NCBI GenBank assembly: GCA_943787435.1
Contig: CALSMK010000021.1
Coordinates: 1 to 64,000 of the forward strand
Direction of reading: 5' to 3'
Length of the DNA stretch: 64,000 nucleotides
From: an uncultured Flavobacteriales bacterium
GTDB taxonomy: Bacteria; Bacteroidota; Bacteroidia; Flavobacteriales_D; Sanyastnellaceae
A program made the position numbers and the translations under genes. This document shows positions 30,101 through 38,587 of this stretch, one piece after another. The stretch's first letter is position 1, and every line of letters starts with the position of its first letter. The notes below the pieces were generated by a model. That model saw nothing but the letters and a program-made list of their open reading frames with translations. It had not been told where the DNA came from and searched no databases.

Positions 30101-33100
30101 CGAAGTGACCCTCACAGCGGTTGACTTGGCGGGCAACATCAGCACCACCACATTTGACTTGGCCATTGAGGACGACATCGCGCCAGTTGTTTCAGTGCAA
30201 AACGTAACGGTACAGCTCCAAATGACGGGCACAGGCAGCTTGACAGCAGCCCAAGCCGACAACGGCACCACCGACAATTGCGGCATTGACAACCTCGCCA
30301 TCAGTCAAACCACTTTTGACTGTGACGATGTGGGTGACCAAACAGTGGTGTTTACTGCCACAGACCTCAGTGGCAATACGACCACGGCCAACTTTACCGT
30401 AACGGTGGAATTCAACCAGGCACCCAATGCCAATGCCCAAGACGTCACATTGGAGCTCGACGCTAATGGCAATGCCAATACCACGGCTGCTGCTGTCGAC
30501 AACGGTTCGGGCAGCGCCTGTGCCATCGGCAGTCTGAGCCTCAGCCAAACGGATTTCACTTGTGCCGATTTGGGCGACAATCCTGTCACCTTGACGGTGA
30601 TCGATTCCTATGGGAATGTTTCTACTGCGACCGCGACGGTGACCGTAGTAGACCTCTTGGCTCCGACCCCTGTGACACAGAATGTGACATTGCAGCTCGA
30701 TTCTGCGGGGATGGTCAGTCTGACTGCAGCCGAAGTGGACAATGGCACCATTGAAAATTGCAGCTTGGACAACCTCGCCATCAGCCAGACTGATTTCGAT
30801 TGCACAGATGTGGGCACCAGCACCTTGGAGTTCTCTGCAAGGGACATCAGCGGAAACACCGCCACGACCAACTTTACAGTGACAGTGGAGGACAACGTGG
30901 CCCCTGAGGCCATCGCCCAGGACTTGACCATTCAATTGGATGCTACGGGCAATGCTGCCACCACAGCAGCAGCTGTAGACAATGGTTCGAATGATGCCTG
31001 TGGCATCGCCAGCCGGAGCCTGAGCCAAACGAACTTCGGTTGTGCCGATTTGGGCCCCAACAACGTGACCTTGACGGTGACAGATAACAATGGCAATGAG
31101 TCCACGACAACAGCTGTGGTCACAGTGGAGGACATCGCCCCTACCATTGCCATCGCTCAAGACTTGACCGTTGAATTGGATGCAGCAGGCATTGCATTCA
31201 TCACAGCCCCTCAGGCGGACAACGGTTCCAATGATCCATGTGGCATCGCCTCCACGACTGTGAGTCAGTCGGGATTCGATTGTGACGACCTCGGAGCCAA
31301 TGAAGTGGACTTTTCCGCTACGGACATCAACGGCAATACAGCCACCGTGACCTTCACGGTAACGGTGCAAGACAACATTGACCCGACTTTGAGTGGCACG
31401 CCTTCCAACATCACGCTGTCCGTTGCGGCTGGGACATGCGGCGCTGCGGCGACGTGGACAGATCCTGCGGTCGCTGACAATTGTTCGGCCACCCTGTCTT
31501 CCTCGCACACCAGTGGCGCGACCTTTGACGTAGGCGTCACCACGGTGACGTTCACAGCCACGGACATTGCTGGCAACACGGCAACTTCGAGCTTTACGGT
31601 CACGGTGACCGACAACGAGGCACCCGTCATCTCGGACACGCCTGCGGCCATGACCCAAAGCAGTGATGCTGGCAATTGCAGCGCTGTTGTCAATTGGACG
31701 GCGCCAACAGCCGCTGACAATTGCGGGGTCGATTCTATGACAGGAGATGCCGCTTCCGGTGACACCTTCCCAGTAGGAACGACGACTGTAACCTACACGG
31801 CGACTGACATCCACGGCAACACGGCAACTTCGAGCTTTACGGTCACGGTGACCGACGACGAAGCTCCGGTGATTTCGGACAAGCCGACCAACATCACGCA
31901 AACTGCGGATGCCGGTCAATGCGCGGCCGGTGTGACCTGGACAGCCCCTACTGCTTCCGATAACTGTGGCATTGCCACCTTGACTGCTGATGCGGATCCA
32001 GGCGACACGTTCCCCGTGGGCACCACGACGGTGACCTACACGGCCGCTGACATCCATGGCAACATCACTACGGCGTCATTCGACATCACGGTGACCGACG
32101 ATGAGTCACCTGCCATCACAGGGATGCCATCCAACATTACCCAATCGAATGATGCAGGCATTTGCGGCGCGGCTGTGAATTGGACAGCCCCAGCGGGAAC
32201 AGACAACTGCACAGTGGCTTCCTTGACCTCGACCCACGACATTGGTGACACCTTCCCGGTGGGCACCACAAACGTGACTTACACGGTCACTGACGCGGCG
32301 GGCAACACGAACACAAGTTCCTTCACGGTCACCGTGACGGACGACGAGGCCCCCGTCATCTCGAATGTCCCAGCAGACTTCACCGTGTTGACAGCCAGTG
32401 GTGAATCCACTGCCATCGTCACTTGGCCTGAATTGCCCGCTGCTGCGCCCGAAGCTTCCGACAACTGCGGTGTGACTTCGTTCACTTCGACGCATGCCAG
32501 TGGTGACACGTTTAATGAAGGGACAACGACCGTGACTTACACCGCCATGGATGCTGCCGGCAACACCACCACCGCATCCTTCACGGTGACGGTGAGCGAC
32601 GGTGAAGCGCCGATCATCAGCGGAAACCCAACAGACATTACCCAAACTGCAGACGCAGGTGTGTGTTCGGCTGTGGTGAACTACACGGCGCCTACGGCAA
32701 CCGACAATGTGGAGGTTGTTTCATTCTCGGGCGACGCCGCATCGGGTGACACGTTCCCCGTGGGCACCACGACGGTGACCTACACGGCCATTGATGATGC
32801 AGGCAATACGACCACGTCCGACTTCACGGTGACCATCACCGATGACGAGGCCCCCGCCATCGCCGACACGCCAGCCAACATCACCCAAACGGCGGATGCC
32901 GGTCAATGCAGTGCTGTGATCAATTACACGGCACCGACCGCAAGCGACAACTGTGCAGTAACCTCTTTCTCGGGTGACGCAGCATCTGGCGACGCTTTCC
33001 CGGTGGGCACGACAACGGTCACCTATACGGCCGTCGACCCAGCAGGCAATACCACGACGACCAGCTTTACGGTGACCATCACCGACGATGAGGCACCGGC

Positions 33101-36100
33101 CATCGCGGGTACACCATCCAACTTCAACCAGACGGCGGATGCCGGCATTTGCGGAGCGGCGATTTCATGGACCGACTTGACCGCAAGCGACAACTGTGCT
33201 GTGGCCTCGTTGAGTGGTACGCACGATTCCGGAGACACCTTCCCAGTGGGAACGACGACTGTCACCTTCACGGCTTCTGACATCCATGGCAACACCACCA
33301 CATCGACCTTCACGGTAACCATTACTGACGATGAGGATCCTTCGATTTCAGGCACACCTGAAGACATCACGCAGACAGCGGATGCCGGAGTCTGCGGAGC
33401 CGCAGTAAGCTACACGCCTCCAACGGCCGCTGACAATTGTGGGGTGGATTCATTCACCTCGACCCATGACAGTGGCGACACCTTTGCGGTGGGCACCACA
33501 ACCGTCACTTACACGGCCACCGACGCGGCGGGCAACACCACCACGTCGTCCTTTACAGTGACGGTGTCTGACGATGAGTCACCGGTGATAGCTGGCATGC
33601 CAGGGAACATCACTCAAAGCAATGATGCGGGAGCTTGCAGCGCTGTGGTCAGCTATACAGCGCCAACAGCCAGCGACAATTGCGGCATCGCGTCATTCTC
33701 TGGAGATGCGGCCTCTGGTGACACCTTCCCGGTGGGCACGACGACCGTGACCTACACGGCCTCCGACATCCATGGCAATTCTACCACGGCGTCCTTCACC
33801 ATCACGGTGACCGACAGTGAGGCGCCTGTGATCAGTGGAACCCCCACGAACATCACCCAGACGGCGGATGCAGGTCAATGTTCCAGTGCAGTGACCTACA
33901 CGGCTCCAACCGCTGCGGACAACTGTGGCATGTCAGCGTTCTTTGGAGATGCAACTTCTGGCGACATCTTCCCGGTGGGCACCACAACGGTGACCTACAC
34001 GGCGTCTGACATTCATGGCAACATCAGCACGGCGTCCTTCACCATCACGGTGACCGACGATGAGAATCCGGTCATCAGCCCGACAGCAGAAGACGTGACC
34101 TACCAGCGCGATGGCAACGAAGGCACAGCCTATGATGCCTGGATTGCAGGCTATGGTGGCGCAGCTGCTACCGACAATTGCGGCATTGACGCTTGGTCGG
34201 ACAACAGCACGGGCTTGAGCGACGGTTGCGGAAGCACCGGCACGGAAACGGTGACCTTCACGGTGACCGACATCCACAGCAACAGCAGTGGCACGACGGC
34301 CACCTTTACGGTGATCGACGATTTCGCTCCGAGCTGCCCTGTCATCGACCTTACCGATGGCAGTGACAACGGACTGAGTGGAACGGACGACGTCACCAAC
34401 GATGACACGCCCACCATGCGCGTGCTCTTCACAGGAAGCGGCGTGGAGTCTGCGGAAGAAGGAGACATCGTAGAGTTGTACATCGGTGGTGTGCTGTTTG
34501 AGACGCAAACGGTGACCGATTTGGATGTGGCCAATGGCTACGCCGAGTTCGAGACCGGACCCTTTGCAGATGGCGCCGTGTCCTTCAGCGCCCGTCACAT
34601 CGACGACTGCGCACAGGCGAGCATCTTCGCCTTCCTCAACATCGTCATCCATACTACAGCTCCCTCAGCAATGGCTGATGGCTTGACCTTGTACTTGGAC
34701 ACTGACGGAAATGCCTCTATTGAAGCTGAGGATCTGGACGATGGCTCCAGCGACGACTTCACTGCAGTGGCTTTCTCGGCCAGTCAGACCGCATTCACAT
34801 GCGCTGACCTGGGGGACAATACAGTGACCTTGACCGTGACCGACATTGCTGGAAACACAGCTACTGCTGCGGCCACAGTAACGGTGGTGGACAACATCGA
34901 CCCCATCATTGTCGCTTCAAACATCACCAAGCAGCTCGATGCAGCCGGAAATGCGACGCTCACTTTATCAGAAGTGGCTTCGATCACCGACAACTGCGCG
35001 GTGGCTTCCTCCAGCATCGACATTGAATCTTTGGATTGCAGTGACGTTGGAGAGGTGACCATCACCATCACGGCAGCGGATCAGAGCGGCAACACCAGCT
35101 CTGCGACAGCGATTGTAACGGTAGAAGACAACGTGGCTCCCACGTTGGTCCTCGCCGACGCAGTCCTCTACCTCGATGAAGAGGGCTCAGCTTCCATCAT
35201 GGCTTCTGATTTGGACAATGGCAGCAGCGACGCTTGTGGCATTGCTGGATTCAACTTCGGCGCTGCAGGGGCGGATGGCCCTGGCATGACCTACGGTTGT
35301 GACGACGCTGGAATCAACACCATGACCGTTCAGGTAGAAGATGTCAACGGCAACGTGACCAGCGGATCGGTCAATGTGACGGTATTGGATACCCTCGCTC
35401 CTGTGCTCAACATCTTTGACCTCGAAGACTACACCTTGTATGCCGGAGAGACCTGCGTGAACATGGTAGACTTGTTTGCAGCAGGAACGCCTTGGTATGA
35501 AGCCACAGACAACTGCTTTTTCAGTGTGGAGATTCTGTACGACGAAATCAACGAGACCGGCATCGCAGGATGCCGTGAGTTTGATCGCCGTTGGGTGATT
35601 CAAGCCACTGACGCCTCAGGCAACATGTCGAGCGACACCACGTTGCAGCACATCACTGTGATTGACAACATTGCACCGACAGTCTTCCTTGACGGTGTTC
35701 CTGCTGACCTCTCCATCGAACTCGATGCAAATTGCAATGGCGACATGCCGGCAGCAGCAGCTGTCACGGCAAGCGCCACCGACAATTGCACGAATGCGCC
35801 TGCGTTGGGTGTGGTCTCCTACGTGGACAGTGCGCCAGCTTTCCTTTGTGGTGATGCCGGCAGCTACACAGTCTTGCGGACGTATATGGCCAGTGCCACA
35901 GACGACTGCGGAAACTCAGGAATGACCTCTCAGACTCAAACGGTGACGTTCATGGATGTGACTCCTCCACAGGTCACATTCAGCCATGGCATCAGCAACA
36001 ATGAGACATTGATGCAGAGCCAAGGAAACGAAGTGTTCGATTGGATCAACCTCACCATTCCGGTGGATTTGGGCGCTCAAGATGGCTGCGGAGGAGATGT

Positions 36101-37160
36101 TACCATCGACCAAGTCAGCTCATTCAGTGGTCTGCTTCCGACGGATGACATCGGCAACTATTGTGAAGGTCTCACCCCAGAGGCTTTCGCCAATGGAGAG
36201 ACATGCAACGGTGGCGCGCCAGCGGCGATGATTTTGGAGGGCGCCTATTTCGATGGAGCGGGCTTTACCGTCGTTGACGGCGGCATCAACCTGATCGAGA
36301 GCCATTACGACAACACCCTCTTTATTCAGGTGGAGATGGAAAATGCCGATGGAACAGGAGGATTTGTCTGGAGTGCGGATTACAACGCCGCGTTCAGCTG
36401 GGGACAATGGTCATCACTTGGCCGCGGATACAAGAAGGATTGTTCCGAAGTGATGCCAGGTGAAACACCTTGGACCGACTGGTCATTCTTGGTCATGCAG
36501 ACGGGCGGCATGCTGGGAACAGGCATTTACGCCGGTTCTGAGTTGAGCTTGACGCATCAGCCTATGAATTACTACTACGGACTGCAGGTTGGTCAAGGTG
36601 CCAACAACCAGAATGCACACTATGGGGCCAGCGCCTGGTTCTATTGGAGCGGACAGTTGGTTGTGGACGGAGTGTCTCAAGGGTCCATGGCCTCAAGCGG
36701 AGACATCATGCTCGACATGGACTGCACATTGCCATGGACTGCTGAGTACGATTACTCCATCTCTGATGCCTGTGGCAATACGACTGAATTTGGCTACGCC
36801 ATCCAAGGTGAGGACGAGTACAACCTCGATCCGCCTGTTGGGCTTTCAGGCGGGCACCAGCCGTTTGACGTCTCAGTCTCGGGTGGAATCAAGGAGCCCA
36901 TTCGCGTGACTGGATTGATGCCAAACCCAACAAGCAACGTGAGTCAGCTTGGGTTTGTGGTCTCCAACAACATGCGCCTCCGCGTGGATCTCTACAACAT
37001 GTCTGGCGAGCTCGTCCAAGAGTTGTACGATGGCAACGCCATGAGCGATGTGGAGTATTTGATGACCATCGATGCCCAAGGCCTCAACGCCGGCATGTAC
37101 CAGATCCGCATTGCGAGCAACGAGTACATGATCGTGAAGAAGCTGATGGTGTCAGAGTGA
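27144..37160 (+). CDS. Giant HYR-repeat T9SS-secreted protein 3 (3,338 aa, intact)
   Basis: Signal peptide about residues 1-41 (ASFLTLGLWMLLAPSVHA, then QCPND). Residues about 42-400 hold three PPC-like beta-sandwich units (YYFMVDDQNTTTNTGTFTI; YYVTLEGSQDTEMGAFELEI). Residues about 408-795 form an FG-GAP-type beta-propeller of roughly seven blades (GSSVAMSGDVLVVA; FGMAVAMDGDRMVVG; LGRSVAISGDNAVAG; LGFDVAVSGELAAIG). An Ig-like segment follows (TPDFDVFLPGG). Then come about six LDANGNA.TTAAAVDNGS units, eleven near-identical HYR units and several mixed units. The terminal module shared with proteins 1 and 2 (TGIYAGSELSLTHQPMN) and a T9SS type A tail (IRVTGLMPNPTSN...YMIVKKLMVSE) end the protein. 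This is the only giant with an undamaged frame. It is presumably a surface adhesin or matrix protein; the propeller suggests protein or glycan binding, as in integrin-type repeats, but no ligand can be named. Confidence 0.9.
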   Translation: MLSLRCSLNAPSTAPVFSRFTTLASFLTLGLWMLLAPSVHAQCPNDNDAWLTWDFTTEGETASTSCIFSGEHNILEVLEAATYEVNTCASSWDTQLTIYDVATGAVVAYDDNGCGLQSTVTFTAAQDGTYLLVMDDASCSVPVGTECGYMEATLVNLGIPGACANAVVAVSGEVYDFNLAAGNGELNPSDGPNGTPGDEVVYEFTATVNGTHNVTVTNDDGLVDLFVGEVCSEDDFTYVEQVSQFHLHSLDLVAGSTYYFMVDDQNTTTNTGTFTITDPNYCGSGINESHALVANDTLTIQDNTSDLPDCCFFQPSNDATYELIVPESGSLWISACGSSFDTYMYLSTSTCGGITLAENDDFCGSQSLIEVDVTAGTYYVTLEGSQDTEMGAFELEILNTPFAPYSVHSKHASSQQGEGLKYGSSVAMSGDVLVVADEQEHVEVLRKAADGSWALEAIISAPSADISFGAREALATNGDWIAIGAKLDDTYASNAGAVHMYKFDGTNWGYEGSLSHMAPFGSLVTDQFGMAVAMDGDRMVVGSRAENGVGAAGAVHYFQYNTMLDMWVESGFIASEHTSGNSTSKFGESVDISGDYLIVGEHRNNTNGNFAGAVHIYSFYNQCWHIQNVFYGHEANDQLGRSVAISGDNAVAGSPFADMNGLNESGAATLYQLTPFSGGESFWSETFHFAPDGTAAGDWFGDAVDIDGGLLAIGVPRDDEYVINGGAGYFLFDCTGGSLNCVNEGFACDAMQNDRLGFDVAVSGELAAIGATLDDNIYDDAGSVYILGSNDIGFECDLTAPGDTETDLISADDSGASASDDTTRNTTPDFDVFLPGGSGLSVTEGYLAQAGDALIFYLEGSGDSTTVILSEDDIDSGVYNFEFVYPGPVLEDGVYTFCSYLIDVFGNVGSTDCVTIVVDNEDPEPVLDFGASAIAGSDTTLYLDNSGNVVLNIEGSDNISATDNIAMDTLYADITDFDCDDAGTIVEVTLTAVDLAGNISTTTFDLAIEDDIAPVVSVQNVTVQLQMTGTGSLTAAQADNGTTDNCGIDNLAISQTTFDCDDVGDQTVVFTATDLSGNTTTANFTVTVEFNQAPNANAQDVTLELDANGNANTTAAAVDNGSGSACAIGSLSLSQTDFTCADLGDNPVTLTVIDSYGNVSTATATVTVVDLLAPTPVTQNVTLQLDSAGMVSLTAAEVDNGTIENCSLDNLAISQTDFDCTDVGTSTLEFSARDISGNTATTNFTVTVEDNVAPEAIAQDLTIQLDATGNAATTAAAVDNGSNDACGIASRSLSQTNFGCADLGPNNVTLTVTDNNGNESTTTAVVTVEDIAPTIAIAQDLTVELDAAGIAFITAPQADNGSNDPCGIASTTVSQSGFDCDDLGANEVDFSATDINGNTATVTFTVTVQDNIDPTLSGTPSNITLSVAAGTCGAAATWTDPAVADNCSATLSSSHTSGATFDVGVTTVTFTATDIAGNTATSSFTVTVTDNEAPVISDTPAAMTQSSDAGNCSAVVNWTAPTAADNCGVDSMTGDAASGDTFPVGTTTVTYTATDIHGNTATSSFTVTVTDDEAPVISDKPTNITQTADAGQCAAGVTWTAPTASDNCGIATLTADADPGDTFPVGTTTVTYTAADIHGNITTASFDITVTDDESPAITGMPSNITQSNDAGICGAAVNWTAPAGTDNCTVASLTSTHDIGDTFPVGTTNVTYTVTDAAGNTNTSSFTVTVTDDEAPVISNVPADFTVLTASGESTAIVTWPELPAAAPEASDNCGVTSFTSTHASGDTFNEGTTTVTYTAMDAAGNTTTASFTVTVSDGEAPIISGNPTDITQTADAGVCSAVVNYTAPTATDNVEVVSFSGDAASGDTFPVGTTTVTYTAIDDAGNTTTSDFTVTITDDEAPAIADTPANITQTADAGQCSAVINYTAPTASDNCAVTSFSGDAASGDAFPVGTTTVTYTAVDPAGNTTTTSFTVTITDDEAPAIAGTPSNFNQTADAGICGAAISWTDLTASDNCAVASLSGTHDSGDTFPVGTTTVTFTASDIHGNTTTSTFTVTITDDEDPSISGTPEDITQTADAGVCGAAVSYTPPTAADNCGVDSFTSTHDSGDTFAVGTTTVTYTATDAAGNTTTSSFTVTVSDDESPVIAGMPGNITQSNDAGACSAVVSYTAPTASDNCGIASFSGDAASGDTFPVGTTTVTYTASDIHGNSTTASFTITVTDSEAPVISGTPTNITQTADAGQCSSAVTYTAPTAADNCGMSAFFGDATSGDIFPVGTTTVTYTASDIHGNISTASFTITVTDDENPVISPTAEDVTYQRDGNEGTAYDAWIAGYGGAAATDNCGIDAWSDNSTGLSDGCGSTGTETVTFTVTDIHSNSSGTTATFTVIDDFAPSCPVIDLTDGSDNGLSGTDDVTNDDTPTMRVLFTGSGVESAEEGDIVELYIGGVLFETQTVTDLDVANGYAEFETGPFADGAVSFSARHIDDCAQASIFAFLNIVIHTTAPSAMADGLTLYLDTDGNASIEAEDLDDGSSDDFTAVAFSASQTAFTCADLGDNTVTLTVTDIAGNTATAAATVTVVDNIDPIIVASNITKQLDAAGNATLTLSEVASITDNCAVASSSIDIESLDCSDVGEVTITITAADQSGNTSSATAIVTVEDNVAPTLVLADAVLYLDEEGSASIMASDLDNGSSDACGIAGFNFGAAGADGPGMTYGCDDAGINTMTVQVEDVNGNVTSGSVNVTVLDTLAPVLNIFDLEDYTLYAGETCVNMVDLFAAGTPWYEATDNCFFSVEILYDEINETGIAGCREFDRRWVIQATDASGNMSSDTTLQHITVIDNIAPTVFLDGVPADLSIELDANCNGDMPAAAAVTASATDNCTNAPALGVVSYVDSAPAFLCGDAGSYTVLRTYMASATDDCGNSGMTSQTQTVTFMDVTPPQVTFSHGISNNETLMQSQGNEVFDWINLTIPVDLGAQDGCGGDVTIDQVSSFSGLLPTDDIGNYCEGLTPEAFANGETCNGGAPAAMILEGAYFDGAGFTVVDGGINLIESHYDNTLFIQVEMENADGTGGFVWSADYNAAFSWGQWSSLGRGYKKDCSEVMPGETPWTDWSFLVMQTGGMLGTGIYAGSELSLTHQPMNYYYGLQVGQGANNQNAHYGASAWFYWSGQLVVDGVSQGSMASSGDIMLDMDCTLPWTAEYDYSISDACGNTTEFGYAIQGEDEYNLDPPVGLSGGHQPFDVSVSGGIKEPIRVTGLMPNPTSNVSQLGFVVSNNMRLRVDLYNMSGELVQELYDGNAMSDVEYLMTIDAQGLNAGMYQIRIASNEYMIVKKLMVSE
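30180..31377 (+). repeat. Tandem array of about five 240-bp Ig-like units in giant gene 3
   Basis: Units start near 30181, 30418, 30658, 30898 and 31138. Each reads roughly AP...AQDLT.ELDA.GNA..TAA.VDNGS.D.CGI...SQT.FDC.DLG.N.VTLT..D..GN.ST...VTV. A more distant copy precedes the array at about 29930. Each unit has Cys at the D.CGI and FDC positions. This second repeat class also occurs singly in giant protein 1 (for example near 5090, 7815 and 8880). Confidence 0.75.
31378..34083 (+). repeat. Tandem array of eleven 246-bp HYR units in giant gene 3
   Basis: Eleven units of about 82 residues begin at roughly 246-base intervals: P.ISGTP.NITQTADAG.C.A.V.WTAPTA.DNC...SFTGDA.SGDTFPVGTTTVTYTA.D.HGNT.T.SFTVTVTDDEA. 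The DNA is also strongly conserved; ttcccngtgggcaccacnacggt recurs in most units. The Cys pair (.G.C and DNC) is present in all but a few units: in unit 5 (GESTAIV) and unit 6 (DNVEVV) one partner is lost. The array reads in one frame throughout. Confidence 0.85.
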
Positions 37161-37183
37161 TTCTGAGCCCATTCATGAAATGC

Positions 37184-37219
37184 GGAAGCCGGTCCCTAAG
37201 GGGGCCGGCTTCCTGCGTT
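37184..37219 (+). terminator. Rho-independent terminator after giant gene 3
   Basis: GGAAGCCGG (37184-37192) pairs with CCGGCTTCC (37205-37213), with a short purine loop, then tgcgtttt. It sits 23 bases after the stop of giant gene 3 and just upstream of the aminotransferase promoter box. Confidence 0.8.
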
Positions 37220-37228
37220 TTGGTCGGT

Positions 37229-37236
37229 TATCTTCG
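37229..37236 (+). promoter_or_regulatory. -7 promoter box TATCTTCG (aminotransferase gene)
   Basis: TATCTTCG lies 33 bases before the ATG at 37269 and directly follows the upstream terminator. It fits the Bacteroidota -7 consensus TAnnTTTG with one change. The same 8-mer precedes pyrF (48884) and rpsU (54554). Confidence 0.5.
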
Positions 37237-37268
37237 CGCCGCCATCACTGGCCAACAACCACCGCAAC

Positions 37269-38465
37269 ATGCCGCGCATCTCGACCAAGGGGCAAGCCAT
37301 GCCCGACAGCCCGATACGCAAACTTGCGCCCTTCGCCGTCGCTGCGAAGGCCGCAGGAAGACGGGTCCTCCATTTGAACATCGGTCAACCTGACATCGCC
37401 ACGCCAGACGTCGCTTTGGACGCTGTCAAGGGCATGGACAGGTCGGTGATTGAATACAGCCCCAGTGATGGCTTTGCCACCTATCGCGAAGGGTTGGCGG
37501 AATACTATGCCTCGGTGGATGTTCACGTTGCACCAGAGCAGGTCATCGTCACCACTGGTGGAAGTGAAGCCCTGGTGTTCGCGTTCCAAGCCTGTTTGGA
37601 GCCAGGCGATGAGGTGATCATTCCCGAGCCGTTTTATGCCAACTACAACGGTTTTGCCACCATGGCCGGTGTGAAGGTGGTTCCTGTGGCTTCCAGCATT
37701 GAGCAGGGTTTTGCACTGCCTCCAGTGGAAGACATCGCTGCCAAAGTTTCCAGCCGCACGCGCGCCATTTTGATATGCAACCCGGGCAATCCCACAGGCT
37801 ATGTGTACACCGATGAAGAGTTGGCCGCTATCCGCAACTTGGTGTTGGAGCACGACCTGTACTTGTTCGCCGACGAGGTCTACCGTGAATTCTGTTACGG
37901 AGATCAGCCGCCGACCAGTGTCCTTTCCCTCGAAGGGTTGGATGAGCATGTGGTGCTGATGGACTCTGTGTCCAAGCGGTACAGCATGTGTGGCGCTCGG
38001 GTGGGGGCGCTGGTGACGCGAAATGCTCAGGTCCACCAAGCATGCATGCGCTTTGCCATGGCCCGCTTGAGTCCCCCCACTTTGGGTCAGATTGCAGGCG
38101 AAGCCGCACTGCGCACCCCACGTTCGTATTTCGAAGACGTCAAGTCCGCTTATGTGGAGCGAAGGGATGCCTTGGTGGAGGGCCTTCGCGCGATTCCCGG
38201 GGTCACTGTGCCCACACCAGGTGGGGCCTTCTATGCGGTGGCGCGGTTGCCCATCGATTCCAGTGATGCCTTTTGCGAATGGATGTTGTCGGAGTTCCAT
38301 CTTGATGGAGAGACGGTCATGATGGCCCCCGCCACTGGGTTTTATGCCACACCGGGTGCAGGTCAGGATGAAGTCCGCATTGCCTATGTGCTCGAGACTC
38401 CGGCCATCCGACGTGCCGTGGCCATCATCGCTGCAGCCTTGCAGGAATATCCTGGGAGCCGCTGA
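37269..38465 (+). CDS. PLP-dependent class I/II aminotransferase (aspartate/tyrosine type)
   Basis: This 398-residue protein is the usual length for fold-type I aminotransferases. It shows the substrate loop LNIGQPDIATP, the PLP phosphate region TTGGSEALVFAF, the CNPGNPTGYVYTDEEL motif with the conserved Asn, DEVYREF with the Asp that contacts the PLP ring, and DSVSKRYSMCGARVGAL, where the Lys forms the Schiff base and the following Arg binds phosphate. It would interconvert an amino acid and its keto acid in the cytoplasm. The donor is probably aspartate or an aromatic amino acid; the sequence does not decide which. The GGAFYAVARLPI strand near the C-terminus is typical of the aspartate/tyrosine subgroup. 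It stands alone between a terminator and the LamG protein. Confidence 0.88.
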   Translation: MPRISTKGQAMPDSPIRKLAPFAVAAKAAGRRVLHLNIGQPDIATPDVALDAVKGMDRSVIEYSPSDGFATYREGLAEYYASVDVHVAPEQVIVTTGGSEALVFAFQACLEPGDEVIIPEPFYANYNGFATMAGVKVVPVASSIEQGFALPPVEDIAAKVSSRTRAILICNPGNPTGYVYTDEELAAIRNLVLEHDLYLFADEVYREFCYGDQPPTSVLSLEGLDEHVVLMDSVSKRYSMCGARVGALVTRNAQVHQACMRFAMARLSPPTLGQIAGEAALRTPRSYFEDVKSAYVERRDALVEGLRAIPGVTVPTPGGAFYAVARLPIDSSDAFCEWMLSEFHLDGETVMMAPATGFYATPGAGQDEVRIAYVLETPAIRRAVAIIAAALQEYPGSR

Positions 38466-38574
38466 AGCTGCGATTCATTCAATCAACCTCGCCATCAGGA
38501 GAGCCTTGGCTGCTGGTGTAGAGAAAGGGTGCTCGGATTGCAGCCCGTCGGAATGAGAAAAGATGAGGGCGGGT

Positions 38575-38583
38575 TAACTTTTG
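38575..38583 (+). promoter_or_regulatory. Possible -7 box TAACTTTTG just before ATG (leaderless start)
   Basis: TAACTTTTG ends five bases before the ATG at 38588. A near copy (TAACTTTCCG) precedes the potassium-channel GTG at 49729. If used, transcripts would begin at or next to the start codon. Confidence 0.3.
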
Positions 38584-38587
38584 CCCC

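Noticed and set aside
30192-32057. 621-residue minus-strand ORF inside giant gene 3
   Set aside because: It mirrors the HYR/Ig repeats in antisense (recurring GHRDGE, DVRRRVGH strings). The + strand frame is open for 3,338 codons with signal peptide and sorting tail.
31378-34083. Possible CRISPR or satellite array
   Set aside because: The 246-bp period is a multiple of 3, the array reads as HYR domains in one frame, and there are no short repeats with unique spacers.
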